From Afipia sp. GAS231 (GTDB taxonomy: Bacteria; Pseudomonadota; Alphaproteobacteria; Rhizobiales; Xanthobacteraceae): 64,000 nt of DNA. This document shows positions 54,188-63,140 of this stretch, piece by piece. The stretch spans positions 6,682,501 to 6,746,500 of the forward strand of contig NZ_LT629703.1 in the NCBI RefSeq assembly GCF_900103365.1, in the 5' to 3' direction. The notes below the pieces were generated by a model that worked only from the letters and a program-made list of their open reading frames with translations, did no database searches and was not told the DNA's origin. The number at the start of each line of letters is the position of its first letter. Within the stretch, counting starts at the first letter, position 1. The position numbers and the translations under genes were made by a program.

Positions 54188-54874
54188 TTACGGGTGGGAC
54201 GCCGCCCCGATCAGGCTATGGACGGCCTCGGGCAGATCGCGAAAGTGCCCGATCAGCCGGTCCGGCTTCAATTCGGCGATCGGCACATCCGTGTAGCCGA
54301 ATTCGACCCCGATCACGGGAATCCCGGCCCGCCGGGCCACGCCGACGTCGGGGCCGGCGTCGCCGACCATGATGGCCGACGACAACTGGCCGCCCGCTTG
54401 CGCCAGCGTCTGCTGCAGGATCACGGGGTCGGGTTTGGCGACGCCGAACGTATCGGCGCCGCAGATCGCCGCAAAACGCGCGCTCATGCCGAGCTGGTCG
54501 AGCAGGCGCTTCGACAGCCATTCCAGCTTGTTGGTGCACACCGCGAACTGGAATCCCTGGCCCTGCAGCTCATCGAGCGCGGCTTCCAGCCCCTCGAACG
54601 GGCGTGAGGCATCGGCGATATGGTCGGCGTAATAGTCGATGAAGTCCTTGGTCAGCCGGTCGAGGTCGCCGGGGCTGATGGCGCGGCCGTCGACCTCGAG
54701 CCCGCGTTCGAGCAGCTTGCGGGCGCCGGCGCCGATCATGTTGCGCGCCTTGTGCAAAGGGACCGGCGGCAGGCCCTCGCGGTCGAGCACGAAATTGAGC
54801 GCGGCGATCAGGTCGGGCGCGGTGTCGACGAGGGTGCCGTCGAGATCGAATACGAGGGTGCGGGGAAGGGTCAT
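54188..54874 (-). CDS. gph: Phosphoglycolate phosphatase (HAD superfamily)
   Basis: 228 residues. The HAD nucleophile motif is LVFDLDGTLVDTAPD. Motif II is VCTNKLEWL, motif III lies in GVAKPDPVIL, and motif IV is MVGDAGPDVGVARRAGI. A cap domain lies between motifs I and II (about 20-85). Length and motif set match Gph-type enzymes, which hydrolyse 2-phosphoglycolate. Other small HAD substrates are possible. Confidence 0.88.
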   Translation of the reverse strand: MTLPRTLVFDLDGTLVDTAPDLIAALNFVLDREGLPPVPLHKARNMIGAGARKLLERGLEVDGRAISPGDLDRLTKDFIDYYADHIADASRPFEGLEAALDELQGQGFQFAVCTNKLEWLSKRLLDQLGMSARFAAICGADTFGVAKPDPVILQQTLAQAGGQLSSAIMVGDAGPDVGVARRAGIPVIGVEFGYTDVPIAELKPDRLIGHFRDLPEAVHSLIGAASHP

Positions 54875-54941
54875 CCAAATTCGCTATCCGTGGCGGCGGC
54901 TTCATGCAAGTAGGGAAGTTCAAATCGCGGGAGGAATTGTC

Positions 54942-55778
54942 ATGCGTGAGCTTGCCGGCAAGACGGCCTTTGTCACCGGCGGGGCCGGTGGAATCGGGCT
55001 TTCGATGGCGCAGGCGTTCGCGGAAGCCGGCATGAAGGTGATGATCGCCGATATCGAGGCTGATGCGCTTGGCACCGCGGTCGAAAGCCTGCGCCGGATC
55101 ACGCCCGACATCGAAGGCGCCCGCTGCGACGTCACCGAGGCCGAAAGCGTCGAGCGCGCGGCGCAGGCGACGTTCGACAGGTTCGGCAACGTCCATGTGG
55201 TCTGCAACAATGCCGGCGTCGCCGCCGGCGGCGGCATCGACCATATCTCGCTCGACAACTGGCGCTGGGTGATCGACGTCAACCTGATGGGCGTGCTGTA
55301 CGGCATCCGGAGCTTTCTGCCGCACATCCGCGCGCACGGCCAAGGCGGCCACATCGTCAATACCGCCTCGATGGCGGGGATGCAGGGCGGCCTCGGCTTC
55401 AGCCCCTACGGCGCCAGCAAGTTCGCGGTGGTCAGCATGTCGGAGGGGCTGCATGCCCAGCTCCGGCCGCACGGCATCGGCGTCAGCGTGCTGTGTCCGA
55501 GCTATGTCCGAACCAAAATCGGCGAGAGCGGCCGCAACCGCCCGGAGCGCTACGGCGCGTCGCAGCCGCTCGATCCGGCCAGCCCGGCGGCCGCGATGGT
55601 CGCCGAAATCGCGAAAAATCTGCAGGCCGGACTCGACCCCGCCGACGTCGCCGCGCGCGTGATCGCGGCTATCCGCGACGACCGGCTCTATATCTTCACC
55701 CATCCCGGCATGCGCGCCGAGGTCGAGGACCGGTTTGCGGCGATCCTGGCCGCCATGGACGCGGTCACGGCCCCATAA
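54942..55778 (+). CDS. Short-chain dehydrogenase/reductase
   Basis: 278 residues from the ATG at 54942, preceded by GGGAGG. The cofactor motif is VTGGAGGIGLSMAQAF, with CNNAGVAAGGG next. The catalytic Ser is in IVNTASMAGMQG and the Tyr-x3-Lys in SPYGASKFAVVSM. The acidic residue in MIADIEADAL after the second strand suggests NAD preference. The substrate is unknown. Confidence 0.88.
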   Translation: MRELAGKTAFVTGGAGGIGLSMAQAFAEAGMKVMIADIEADALGTAVESLRRITPDIEGARCDVTEAESVERAAQATFDRFGNVHVVCNNAGVAAGGGIDHISLDNWRWVIDVNLMGVLYGIRSFLPHIRAHGQGGHIVNTASMAGMQGGLGFSPYGASKFAVVSMSEGLHAQLRPHGIGVSVLCPSYVRTKIGESGRNRPERYGASQPLDPASPAAAMVAEIAKNLQAGLDPADVAARVIAAIRDDRLYIFTHPGMRAEVEDRFAAILAAMDAVTAP

Positions 55779-55904
55779 AACCACCCCTGCAAGGGTCATT
55801 AGCGGCTGTTCCCGGGGCCAAAACGACGCTAGAGAAGCGTCACCGGCGGGGTTCCCCGCGAGCGTCCGGTTTCCGGGCCGGTTCCTGAAAGGCACTGTTT
55901 TCAC

Positions 55905-56612
55905 GTGGATATGGACGCACTGAAACGGCAGGCGGCGGCAACAGCGCTGGAGCATGTCCGCGACGGCATGCAGCTCGGGCTCGGCACCGGCTCGACCGCG
56001 AAACACTTCGTCGATCTCTTGGGCGAAAAGGTCGCCGCCGGCATGAGGGTGGTGGGGGTACCGACCTCGGAAGCGACCCGCATCCAGGCCGAGCAATGCA
56101 GAATTCCGCTGACCACGCTGGACGCGATCGACCGGCTCGACCTGACCGTCGACGGCGCCGACGAGGTCGACGGCGCGCTCAACCTGATCAAGGGCGGCGG
56201 CGGCGCACTGCTGCGGGAAAAGATCGTGGCCGCGGCCTCGGATCGCATGATCGTGATCGCCGACGAGACCAAATGGGTCGATGTCCTCGGCCGTTTTCCC
56301 CTGCCAATCGAAGTGATCCCGTTCGGGTTGGCGGCGACGCAGCGGGCGATGGCGAAAGCCTTTGCCGAAAGCGGCGTTTCCGGGCAAATGGTGCTCCGCA
56401 AGGGCAAGGACGGCCACGTTTTTGTCACCGATGGCGGCCACTGGATTATCGACGCCCATCTCGGACGGATCGCCGATGCGCCGCGCCTGGCCGGGCTGCT
56501 GAACCCGATCCCGGGCGTCGTCGAACACGGCCTGTTCATCGGCCTCGCCACCACGACCGTGCTGGCGGGCGCCCAGGGAATTCGCGTCGTTACAGGAAAT
56601 TCGCGTAGCTGA
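55905..56612 (+). CDS. rpiA: Ribose-5-phosphate isomerase A
   Basis: 235 residues from the GTG at 55905 (an ATG at 55911 is also possible). Active-site motifs are [32 protein letters not shown] and [13 protein letters not shown]. It interconverts ribose-5-phosphate and ribulose-5-phosphate in the pentose phosphate and Calvin cycles. It is followed after 33 bases by the DUF2059 gene. Confidence 0.95.
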   Translation: MDMDALKRQAAATALEHVRDGMQLGLGTGSTAKHFVDLLGEKVAAGMRVVGVPTSEATRIQAEQCRIPLTTLDAIDRLDLTVDGADEVDGALNLIKGGGGALLREKIVAAASDRMIVIADETKWVDVLGRFPLPIEVIPFGLAATQRAMAKAFAESGVSGQMVLRKGKDGHVFVTDGGHWIIDAHLGRIADAPRLAGLLNPIPGVVEHGLFIGLATTTVLAGAQGIRVVTGNSRS

Positions 56613-56645
56613 AGGCGGCAACGCCGCACATCGAGGAGAATTGGA

Positions 56646-57185
56646 ATGAAGAGCTTTTCACGAGTAGCGTCGGCTGCCGCCCTCGCATTGGGACTGGCGC
56701 TGGCAGCCGCCCCGGCCAGCGCGCAGCAGAAGGACGCGCCGCCAGCAGCAACGCCGCTGAAGCCGGCGTCGCCGGCAGCCCTTGCGGCGGCCAAGGACAT
56801 CCTGACCATGAAGAACGCGGCCGCGATGTACGCCAACGCCGTTCCCAACCTGGTCGCGCAGACCAAGAACGGCCTGATCCAGAACAACCTCAACTACCAG
56901 AAGGATCTCGACGAGGTCGCGGTGATCGTCGCCAAGCAACTGGCCGGCCGCGAAAAGGAAGTCGGCGACGCCATGGCGCAGATCTACGCCAACGAGTTCA
57001 CCGAGCAGGAACTGAAGGACCTGGTGACGTTCTACAAGTCGCCGCTGGGCGCCAAGCTGCTCGCCACCGAGCCCCGCGCTATCCAGTTCAGCATGTCCTA
57101 CATGAACCAGTGGGGGCAGCAATTCGCGGCCACCGTCGACAGCGCGTTCCGTGCCGAGATGAAGAAGCGCGGCAAGCCGATCTGA
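56646..57185 (+). CDS. DUF2059 exported protein
   Basis: 179 residues. A signal peptide (1-26, ending SASAQQ-like APASAQQ) is followed by a Pro/Ala segment and a helical DUF2059 domain with IYANEFTEQELKDLVTFYKS and PLGAKLLATEPRAI. The family is periplasmic and uncharacterised. It lies between rpiA and gor in the same direction. Confidence 0.88.
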   Translation: MKSFSRVASAAALALGLALAAAPASAQQKDAPPAATPLKPASPAALAAAKDILTMKNAAAMYANAVPNLVAQTKNGLIQNNLNYQKDLDEVAVIVAKQLAGREKEVGDAMAQIYANEFTEQELKDLVTFYKSPLGAKLLATEPRAIQFSMSYMNQWGQQFAATVDSAFRAEMKKRGKPI

Positions 57186-57224
57186 TCGAGCTATCGCGTG
57201 ATCCAAACGATACTATATTAACTG

Positions 57225-57250
57225 GAGCCCGGTCCTTAGGATCGGGCTTC
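57225..57250 (+). terminator. Hairpin between the DUF2059 gene and gor
   Basis: GAGCCCGGTCC and GGATCGGGCTTC form a stem with one wobble pair around TTA, followed by AATTTCTT. It is a moderate intrinsic terminator. Confidence 0.6.
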
Positions 57251-57270
57251 AATTTCTTGAGGACAGGACT

Positions 57271-58659
57271 ATGGCTGAGTTCGACGTCGATCTGTTCGTC
57301 ATCGGGGGCGGCTCGGGCGGCGTGCGCGCCGCGCGGATCGCGGCCAACCACGGCGCCAAAGTCATGGTCGCCGAGGAATACCGGATGGGCGGCACCTGCG
57401 TGATCCGCGGTTGCGTGCCGAAGAAGCTGTTCGTGATCGGCTCCCATATCAAGCACGAGATCGAGGACGCCGCGGGTTTTGGCTGGACCGTCGGCGACGT
57501 TGCCTTCGACTGGCCGACGCTGGTCGCCAACAAGGACAAGGAAATCGCGCGGTTAGAGTCCATCTACACCACCAATGTGGAAAAGAGCGGCGCCAGGGTC
57601 GTGAAGACGCGCGCGGTGCTGGAAGACGCCCACACCGTTCGGCTGATGACCGGCGAAAAGGTCACCGCAAAATACATCCTGATCGCGACCGGCGGCGCGC
57701 CCAACCACGGCCCGGCATTTCCCGGCATCGAGCACGTGATCTCCTCCAACGAGGCGTTTCACCTGAAGGAACTGCCGAAGCGCATCGTGATCCAGGGCGG
57801 CGGCTATATCGCGCTGGAATTCGCCGGCATCTTCAACGGCTACGGCTCCGACGTCACGGTGATCTATCGCGGCGACAACATCTTGCGCGGCTTTGACGAG
57901 GACGTCCGCAGCCACGTGCGGACCGAGATGGAGAAACAAGGCATCACCATTCTCACCGGCTGCACCGTCAACAAGGTCGACAGGCACGGCCACGAATTTA
58001 CCACGCACCTGTCGAACGGGTCGAGCATCGCCTCGGACCAGGTGATGTTCGCGATCGGCCGGCATCCGAACGTCGGGGGTCTCGGACTGGAAACGGCTGG
58101 CGTCGCCATCAACCCGAACAACGGCGGCGTCGCCGTCGACGGCTGGTCGAAATCCTCCGTCGACAACATCTATGCGATCGGTGACGTCACCCACCGCCAC
58201 AACCTGACCCCGGTCGCGATCCGCGAGGGCCATGCCTTCGCCGACACCGTGTTCGGCAAACGCCCCGTGCAGGTCGATCATGCCACCATCCCGACCGCGG
58301 TGTTCTCGCAGCCCGAAGTCGGCACCGTCGGCCTGACGGAGCAGGAGGCCCGCGCGCAGTTCTCCCATGTCGATATCTACAAGACCGATTTCCGCCCGAT
58401 CAAGGCGACGATGTCCGGCCGCGACACCCGCATCCTGATGAAGCTCGTGGTCGACGGCGCAAGCGACCGCGTGCTCGGCTGCCACATCGTCGGCGACGCC
58501 GCCGCCGAAATCACCCAAGCCGTCGCGATCGCGGTGAAGCTGAAGGCGACGAAAGCCGATTTCGACGCGACCATCGCGCTGCATCCGACCGCGTCCGAAG
58601 AACTGGTGACGATGCGGACGCCGACGGCAAGGTATGTCAGGGAAGCGGCGGCGGAGTAG
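57271..58659 (+). CDS. gor: Glutathione-disulfide reductase
   Basis: 462 residues. The FAD motif is VIGGGSGGVRAARI. The redox-active disulfide is Cys43/Cys48 in GGTCVIRGCVPKKLF. NAD(P) binding is shown by IQGGGYIALEFAGIFNGYGS. The interface domain ends with the catalytic His-Pro-Thr in ALHPTASEELVTM. It uses NADPH to keep glutathione reduced. It is the last core gene before the AT-richer ATPase/protease island. Confidence 0.95.
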   Translation: MAEFDVDLFVIGGGSGGVRAARIAANHGAKVMVAEEYRMGGTCVIRGCVPKKLFVIGSHIKHEIEDAAGFGWTVGDVAFDWPTLVANKDKEIARLESIYTTNVEKSGARVVKTRAVLEDAHTVRLMTGEKVTAKYILIATGGAPNHGPAFPGIEHVISSNEAFHLKELPKRIVIQGGGYIALEFAGIFNGYGSDVTVIYRGDNILRGFDEDVRSHVRTEMEKQGITILTGCTVNKVDRHGHEFTTHLSNGSSIASDQVMFAIGRHPNVGGLGLETAGVAINPNNGGVAVDGWSKSSVDNIYAIGDVTHRHNLTPVAIREGHAFADTVFGKRPVQVDHATIPTAVFSQPEVGTVGLTEQEARAQFSHVDIYKTDFRPIKATMSGRDTRILMKLVVDGASDRVLGCHIVGDAAAEITQAVAIAVKLKATKADFDATIALHPTASEELVTMRTPTARYVREAAAE

Positions 58660-58719
58660 GGGGGCGTCAACCCAGGACGGCGCACCGTTGTGATGACGCG
58701 TCCAAATATTTAGCGCTCC

Positions 58720-61275
58720 CTAGGGACCGACCCGAACTGGTGCGCGCGGTTTTAACGCCAAAGGCGCTCGTACCTCTTCGTAAATCGGCAGGGTTTCATC
58801 GTCGGTCTCCAGCGTGGCTACCAGCCCAAACCGAACAAGGTCTGGCAGTTGGTCGCCTTGATCTGGGTCTCGAGCAACGCGAAGTTCGACCGCGTCGCCA
58901 GCAACGAAATTGCGAGCGGCCATGCCCTCCCAAAAGCGGTGATAGATGGTTCCTCGCGGTTTCCTATCTGGTTGTCCGTCCAGCGCCCGCGTGCATATCG
59001 CCTTATACTGAGGTTCTTCAACCTTCAAACGAACGCCGCGGTAGGCGCGACGACCAGATTGGACCGGCGTAAACCAAGCCAACGTTACGCTCAATTTCCG
59101 CGGTCCCCGCACACCGGACAGCGATATGGGGAGAGGAAGGCTGAATACCTTTGCTTCGTTCTCCCCTATCACACCTTCTCCCCAGAGCGTGGCTCGTGAA
59201 CTTATGCAGCCGAGTACTTCCTCGACGTCTGGAACGCCGAAACCGAAAATGCGTTGTACATTTGCCTTCCGCTTGCCTCCCTCACTTGCACCTGGAGGAC
59301 CAAATACGTCGTTTATCAGCAAACGGCTTTCCTCAGGAACGGATGCACGATGTACAAGAAGAGCCTTGATAATTACGGCACGGGCATCCGCCGGCAGCTG
59401 CATGAAATCCTCTCCATATGCAGTTTCAAGAGCATCATGGATGAGATGACATGCCCGTGTAGCGAGGGCCGTGGCTGCGCTCGTAGAACCTGAATGCTGC
59501 ATCTGCGAGGCGACACCCGCTGCGTTGACGCCGGGCCCAGCAGCCCTCACTCCGCCGAACCTGTTGCCGCCGTCGAAAACAAGACGGGCCACAGTCGGAT
59601 CGGTCTGTTGCAACAGCGCACGCAAACGTCCCCCGGGGAAAAGAAGGTCGGGCTTTATGGAGCTTCGATAGCCGAGGCCCATACGAGAGACAGGAGTTGC
59701 AAATATGCCGACTGGAAGAGGATCCCTGGATTGCCCCATGTCTGGTGCCGCCGCTATCTCGTCGTCGTGCAGCGCTCCAATCGCTAAACAGTTCATGGCC
59801 TCCGATGGAGGCAACAATCGGCGACTGTGCATTCCCCAATTTAGACCGGCTAGGGTGGCTCGAGTACGCTGCTCGCCACGACTATTCGCGAACGTCGCCA
59901 TGTCCATATTAGGAATGAGAAGACTTCTGCAGTTGCCTGCGCTTACGAGAAAAAGAATGCCGTACGATGCGGCGAGCCAATCAATTGCACGCGCAAACGC
60001 GGAAATCCTGCTGCCAAACGGACGTTTTGCGTCACCAATCGACAGGTTCACGATGAGAACGTCTGGTGCCACAGGCGGAGAGCCAGCGTCGCCGACTTTC
60101 AGTCGCCGGATTGCTTGAACCAGAATGTCCACTATCAGTCGGTTGGCAGGCGGCGCTTCGTCCACAAAATTCGGATCATTCACCGCCGAATACATGATCG
60201 GCAGGAATACTAATCGCCTAGAGAGGGCCGGTTCGTTCTTTGCCAAGTCGCCGTGGATCACCAGAGATGCCATAGCGGTCCCGTGCATTCTGGGCCCAAC
60301 AGTAATTCCCTCAAGTCCTAAAAAATCTTCGACTGTGACGCGCGCTCCAATCAGGACGTGATTTTGTTGCGGAACAGCGTCAAGGATGGCCGCGATGGGC
60401 GGGCCAAGTGCCGAAGCTTCAGATGAGAGTTCCGCAGGCTCAGTGTCAACCTCCGTAGAAACATTCAACACGCTTTGTGGTCTAATAGAAAAAACATCGA
60501 CCAATCTCGCCAAGCTATCGTCAGCTCGTTGTGCAATGGCTACCGCCGCCTCGTTTTCCAAGTCGACCAATAACGCATCGTACGCGATTTCGGAAATTCG
60601 GGAGATGCTAGTAACTCTGCCGCCCGCCTCCTCAACCGACCGAATTACTTCCGTACGATGCGAAGTTGCAGTGTCTTCGTTTGGTTCGAAGGCAAGTTCA
60701 ATTTCTAAACGCACGTTGGATTGAGGGTAGGTCGCCGCATCCTCTATAATCGCCGCGGCGTCTTCATCAGTCACTCGATCCTTCGGCCCCCACCTCCTTA
60801 AACTGTGAAGACACCCGAAGACCTTGGCCCACTTCGCGTGTTGGCCTAAATCGTCTTCGTCACTCCAGAGTTTCCAAAGCCGCAGCAACTCTTCGATAGC
60901 CCGCTGGTCGGGCATAGTCAGGTAGTAGTGGCCTTTGGTCAGAACGTCGTCGTCGTCAAACTCGACTTCGTCATCAGCAAGTATTCGAAGCCCAATGTCC
61001 TCGCATGCTTCCGCAAATATAATAAGTGGTCCCTTCGTCTCAAAAACGACCAACGTCTCGGGCGCAAGAGCATTTGGCTCATCTCTCAGAGTAAGCATAT
61101 CTTCGCCCTGCTCAACTACTTGGCGAAGTCGATCAAAGATCGGGCCGAGCTGACGAGTTTGTCGTGTTCTCTGATATGCAGCCGGTTGAGGGATTCTACT
61201 TGGCGCGCCGCTTGCTCTTTTGGCGTTTCCGGGCGGATCGAACTTTAGTATTGGCTTGTCTTGGTCTCTTGGCAT
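58720..61275 (-). CDS. ietS: Cytoplasmic subtilisin-like serine protease, IetS type
   Basis: 851 residues without a signal peptide. The first 290 residues are non-catalytic and partly acidic (VEFDDDDVLT). The S8 triad is Asp299 in IAAILDAV, His331 in PRMHGTAMASL and probably Ser599 in HSGSTSAATAL, with the oxyanion Asn448 in LVSAGN. A C-terminal beta region follows. The start overlaps the upstream AAA+ ATPase gene by 80 bases, so the two are coupled. This ATPase/subtilase pairing matches IetAS, known from Ti-plasmid stability and as an anti-phage system. Base composition is clearly AT-richer than neighbouring genes. Confidence 0.85.
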   Translation of the reverse strand: MPRDQDKPILKFDPPGNAKRASGAPSRIPQPAAYQRTRQTRQLGPIFDRLRQVVEQGEDMLTLRDEPNALAPETLVVFETKGPLIIFAEACEDIGLRILADDEVEFDDDDVLTKGHYYLTMPDQRAIEELLRLWKLWSDEDDLGQHAKWAKVFGCLHSLRRWGPKDRVTDEDAAAIIEDAATYPQSNVRLEIELAFEPNEDTATSHRTEVIRSVEEAGGRVTSISRISEIAYDALLVDLENEAAVAIAQRADDSLARLVDVFSIRPQSVLNVSTEVDTEPAELSSEASALGPPIAAILDAVPQQNHVLIGARVTVEDFLGLEGITVGPRMHGTAMASLVIHGDLAKNEPALSRRLVFLPIMYSAVNDPNFVDEAPPANRLIVDILVQAIRRLKVGDAGSPPVAPDVLIVNLSIGDAKRPFGSRISAFARAIDWLAASYGILFLVSAGNCRSLLIPNMDMATFANSRGEQRTRATLAGLNWGMHSRRLLPPSEAMNCLAIGALHDDEIAAAPDMGQSRDPLPVGIFATPVSRMGLGYRSSIKPDLLFPGGRLRALLQQTDPTVARLVFDGGNRFGGVRAAGPGVNAAGVASQMQHSGSTSAATALATRACHLIHDALETAYGEDFMQLPADARAVIIKALLVHRASVPEESRLLINDVFGPPGASEGGKRKANVQRIFGFGVPDVEEVLGCISSRATLWGEGVIGENEAKVFSLPLPISLSGVRGPRKLSVTLAWFTPVQSGRRAYRGVRLKVEEPQYKAICTRALDGQPDRKPRGTIYHRFWEGMAARNFVAGDAVELRVARDPDQGDQLPDLVRFGLVATLETDDETLPIYEEVRAPLALKPRAPVRVGP

Positions 61276-62236
61276 GTGGCACGGCCCCCAACCGCTTTGA
61301 CCAAAGTATCATTTGCTCGTCAATCAAGCTCGCAGGCGAACGTTGGCCCAGTGCGAGGACGTTTTTTCTCTGAACGTCAAAAATAAACTCGGTGGCTTCT
61401 GCATAACTTAGCAGGCCAATTTTTTGGACGAGCTTCTTTGGATTGGCTGGGATGTCAGCAGCTTTAAATGCTTGAGAGAAGAATTCGGCAAGTTGATCGA
61501 ATGAGGGGGCTGGCATGGCAAGTCGCAACTGAAATCGTCGCCATGCAGCCCGATCGAGGAGTTCAGGGTGATTGGTTGCCCCGATAATCACCACGTAACT
61601 AGGAAGTGCATCAACTTGCAATAGAAAATTAGCGACAACTCGCTTGATTTCTCCGGTTTCGTGTTCGTCTCCCCGCTCTTTGCCAATCGCGTCGAACTCA
61701 TCAAAGAGGACCACACAGGGAATGGTTCTGAGGAAATCAAAAAGCCGCCCGAGCCGCTGTGCAGTTTCTCCGAGATAGCTTCCGATCAAAGCCTCATAGC
61801 GAACAGAAAAAAATGGGAGGGCGAGAGCTTCTGCCATCGCTTCAGCCAAGGCGGTCTTTCCATTTCCCGGAGGACCAGACAGGAGCACTCTATGTCGTGG
61901 TTGTAGTCCGTGGCTACGCAGTAGGTCACCGCGAAATTGTTCTTCAATTAGTTCTCGGCACTGCTGCTCAACTTCAGAAGCTAGAAATAAGTCGGAAAGT
62001 CTCTTCGTTGGCTTTGTCTCTAGGATCAGTTCGCGCCCGGAAATGGGCCTCGGCGCACCCGGGAGTTGGGTTGAGCTGATTTGCGAGTTGAGAGCGCGTG
62101 TTAGTTTGTCCGCAAGTGCGTCATGCTGTTGAGCACGCTCCTCCGCCGCAATGGTTTCAACGGTCGTTCGGAGCATCGTCCGGTCACCGGTCGTAGCTGC
62201 CCGAACAAGCGAAATCAAAAGATCAGATCGAGCCAT
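61196..62236 (-). CDS. ietA: AAA+ ATPase partner of the subtilase, IetA type
   Basis: 346 residues from the ATG at 62236. The N-terminal 80 residues are helical (MARSDLLISLVRAATTGDRT, then AEERAQQHDALADKL) and typical of the standalone FtsH/CDC48-like ATPases paired with subtilases. Walker A is GPPGNGKTAL at 121-130, Walker B is VVLFDEFDA at 175-183, sensor 1 is IIGATNHPE, and RAAWRRFQLRL holds the arginine finger region. The basic C-terminus (RSARKRQKSKRRAK) could bind nucleic acid. It probably controls or feeds the protease encoded next to it. Confidence 0.85.
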   Translation of the reverse strand: MARSDLLISLVRAATTGDRTMLRTTVETIAAEERAQQHDALADKLTRALNSQISSTQLPGAPRPISGRELILETKPTKRLSDLFLASEVEQQCRELIEEQFRGDLLRSHGLQPRHRVLLSGPPGNGKTALAEAMAEALALPFFSVRYEALIGSYLGETAQRLGRLFDFLRTIPCVVLFDEFDAIGKERGDEHETGEIKRVVANFLLQVDALPSYVVIIGATNHPELLDRAAWRRFQLRLAMPAPSFDQLAEFFSQAFKAADIPANPKKLVQKIGLLSYAEATEFIFDVQRKNVLALGQRSPASLIDEQMILWSKRLGAVPHAKRPRQANTKVRSARKRQKSKRRAK

Positions 62237-62535
62237 TACCGCGTCGCCTCTACCCCTGATCGTTTGCAGGGCCCACAGATCGATAACATGTCGATTGGCG
62301 AAAGGACACTTGCGCGCTCGCAGACTTAGCGCCCATTCGAGCTCCCTGTGGACAGCAGCGCGAAGGGGCGGACTTGGAATGGCTCGCCTATGACCGCAAA
62401 GGACCGGCACCGACAAATCATACGGCAAGTGACCGAGGTCCAGTTTTGGCGAGGGCCACTCGTTGACGCCTTAGGCCTTGATAAATCTCACATATTTTTC
62501 GTGCGTCGCCGTTCCTCTCGCGGTTTGCTTTTACT
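62237..62535. other. Promoter region of the ATPase/protease island
   Basis: About 300 bases between the ATPase start and a small-gene remnant. Open frames here are not protein-like. No integrase, tRNA end or clear attachment repeat was seen. Confidence 0.4.
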
Positions 62536-62817
62536 TCAACGTATTCGCGAGCGTGAACGTTCGAAAGCATCATTGGGCAACCATTGGTCCTGCCCAATCA
62601 CCGCTCCTCGCTCCGGACGCACCCACTTGTACGGCGTAATTTGCTGCGTCCCGGTCAGCTTGATGATGTGCATCGGCGGCGCGTAGCGGCCCTTGCGGCA
62701 GTTGCACTCCACTTCCAGAAGGCCGAGTCCGCCGTTGAGCATTGCCGGATGGTGGGTGAGGGCTGCGCCGGGCCGCCATAGCCTCCCATCCGGATCGACC
62801 AGGCAAAGCCTCCTCAT
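62536..62817 (-). CDS. Small hypothetical protein at the island edge
   Basis: 93 residues. The central part (LNGGLGLLEVECNCRKGRYA, then MHIIKLTGTQQITPYKWVRP) looks like a real small cysteine-containing protein, while both ends are poor. It begins with ATGA overlapping the stop of the 36-residue frame upstream. It may be a remnant cut by the island insertion. I recognise no family. Confidence 0.35.
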   Translation of the reverse strand: MRRLCLVDPDGRLWRPGAALTHHPAMLNGGLGLLEVECNCRKGRYAPPMHIIKLTGTQQITPYKWVRPERGAVIGQDQWLPNDAFERSRSRIR

Positions 62818-62924
62818 GGTCGGCTTTGCGGATCCTGTTTGGCTTCCGCGCGCGCGGCCTCGGCGCGGATGCGCGCGCCCATGATCTGGCCGCCCCAGAT
62901 GACCTCGCGCGATCTCGTGCTCAT
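62814..62924 (-). CDS. 36-residue hypothetical protein
   Basis: A short frame starting STRSREVIWGGQIMGARIRA and ending in a charged Ala/Glu/Lys-rich helix. It is translationally coupled (ATGA) to the 93-residue frame that follows. The size and lack of a strong ribosome binding site keep confidence low. Confidence 0.35.
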   Translation of the reverse strand: MSTRSREVIWGGQIMGARIRAEAARAEAKQDPQSRP

Positions 62925-63140
62925 GAGGGCATTACAGCGGTGCTACGCCACTAGGATTGGCGGGCGGGAACGCGCTGGCCACACCACGGCTCGGTCAATG
63001 CGCCGTCCGATACCGGCATTGCGATTCGGTCCGCGGCGATTTTCGCGGGCGGACGAGGGGGGCTTCCAACAGACTACCTCTCCCCGCCGCCCTCTGCTAA
63101 CGCTATCCGCCAGCACAGGGATAACGGAGTTAGGTGACCC

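Noticed and set aside
54570..56621. A long minus-strand frame across gph, the SDR and rpiA
   Set aside because: It runs antisense through two well-defined enzymes and has no ribosome binding site or domain-like sequence.
62348..62686. A 112-residue plus-strand frame near the island edge
   Set aside because: It crosses the region upstream of the ATPase and the small minus-strand frames, has no ribosome binding site and shows no recognisable pattern.
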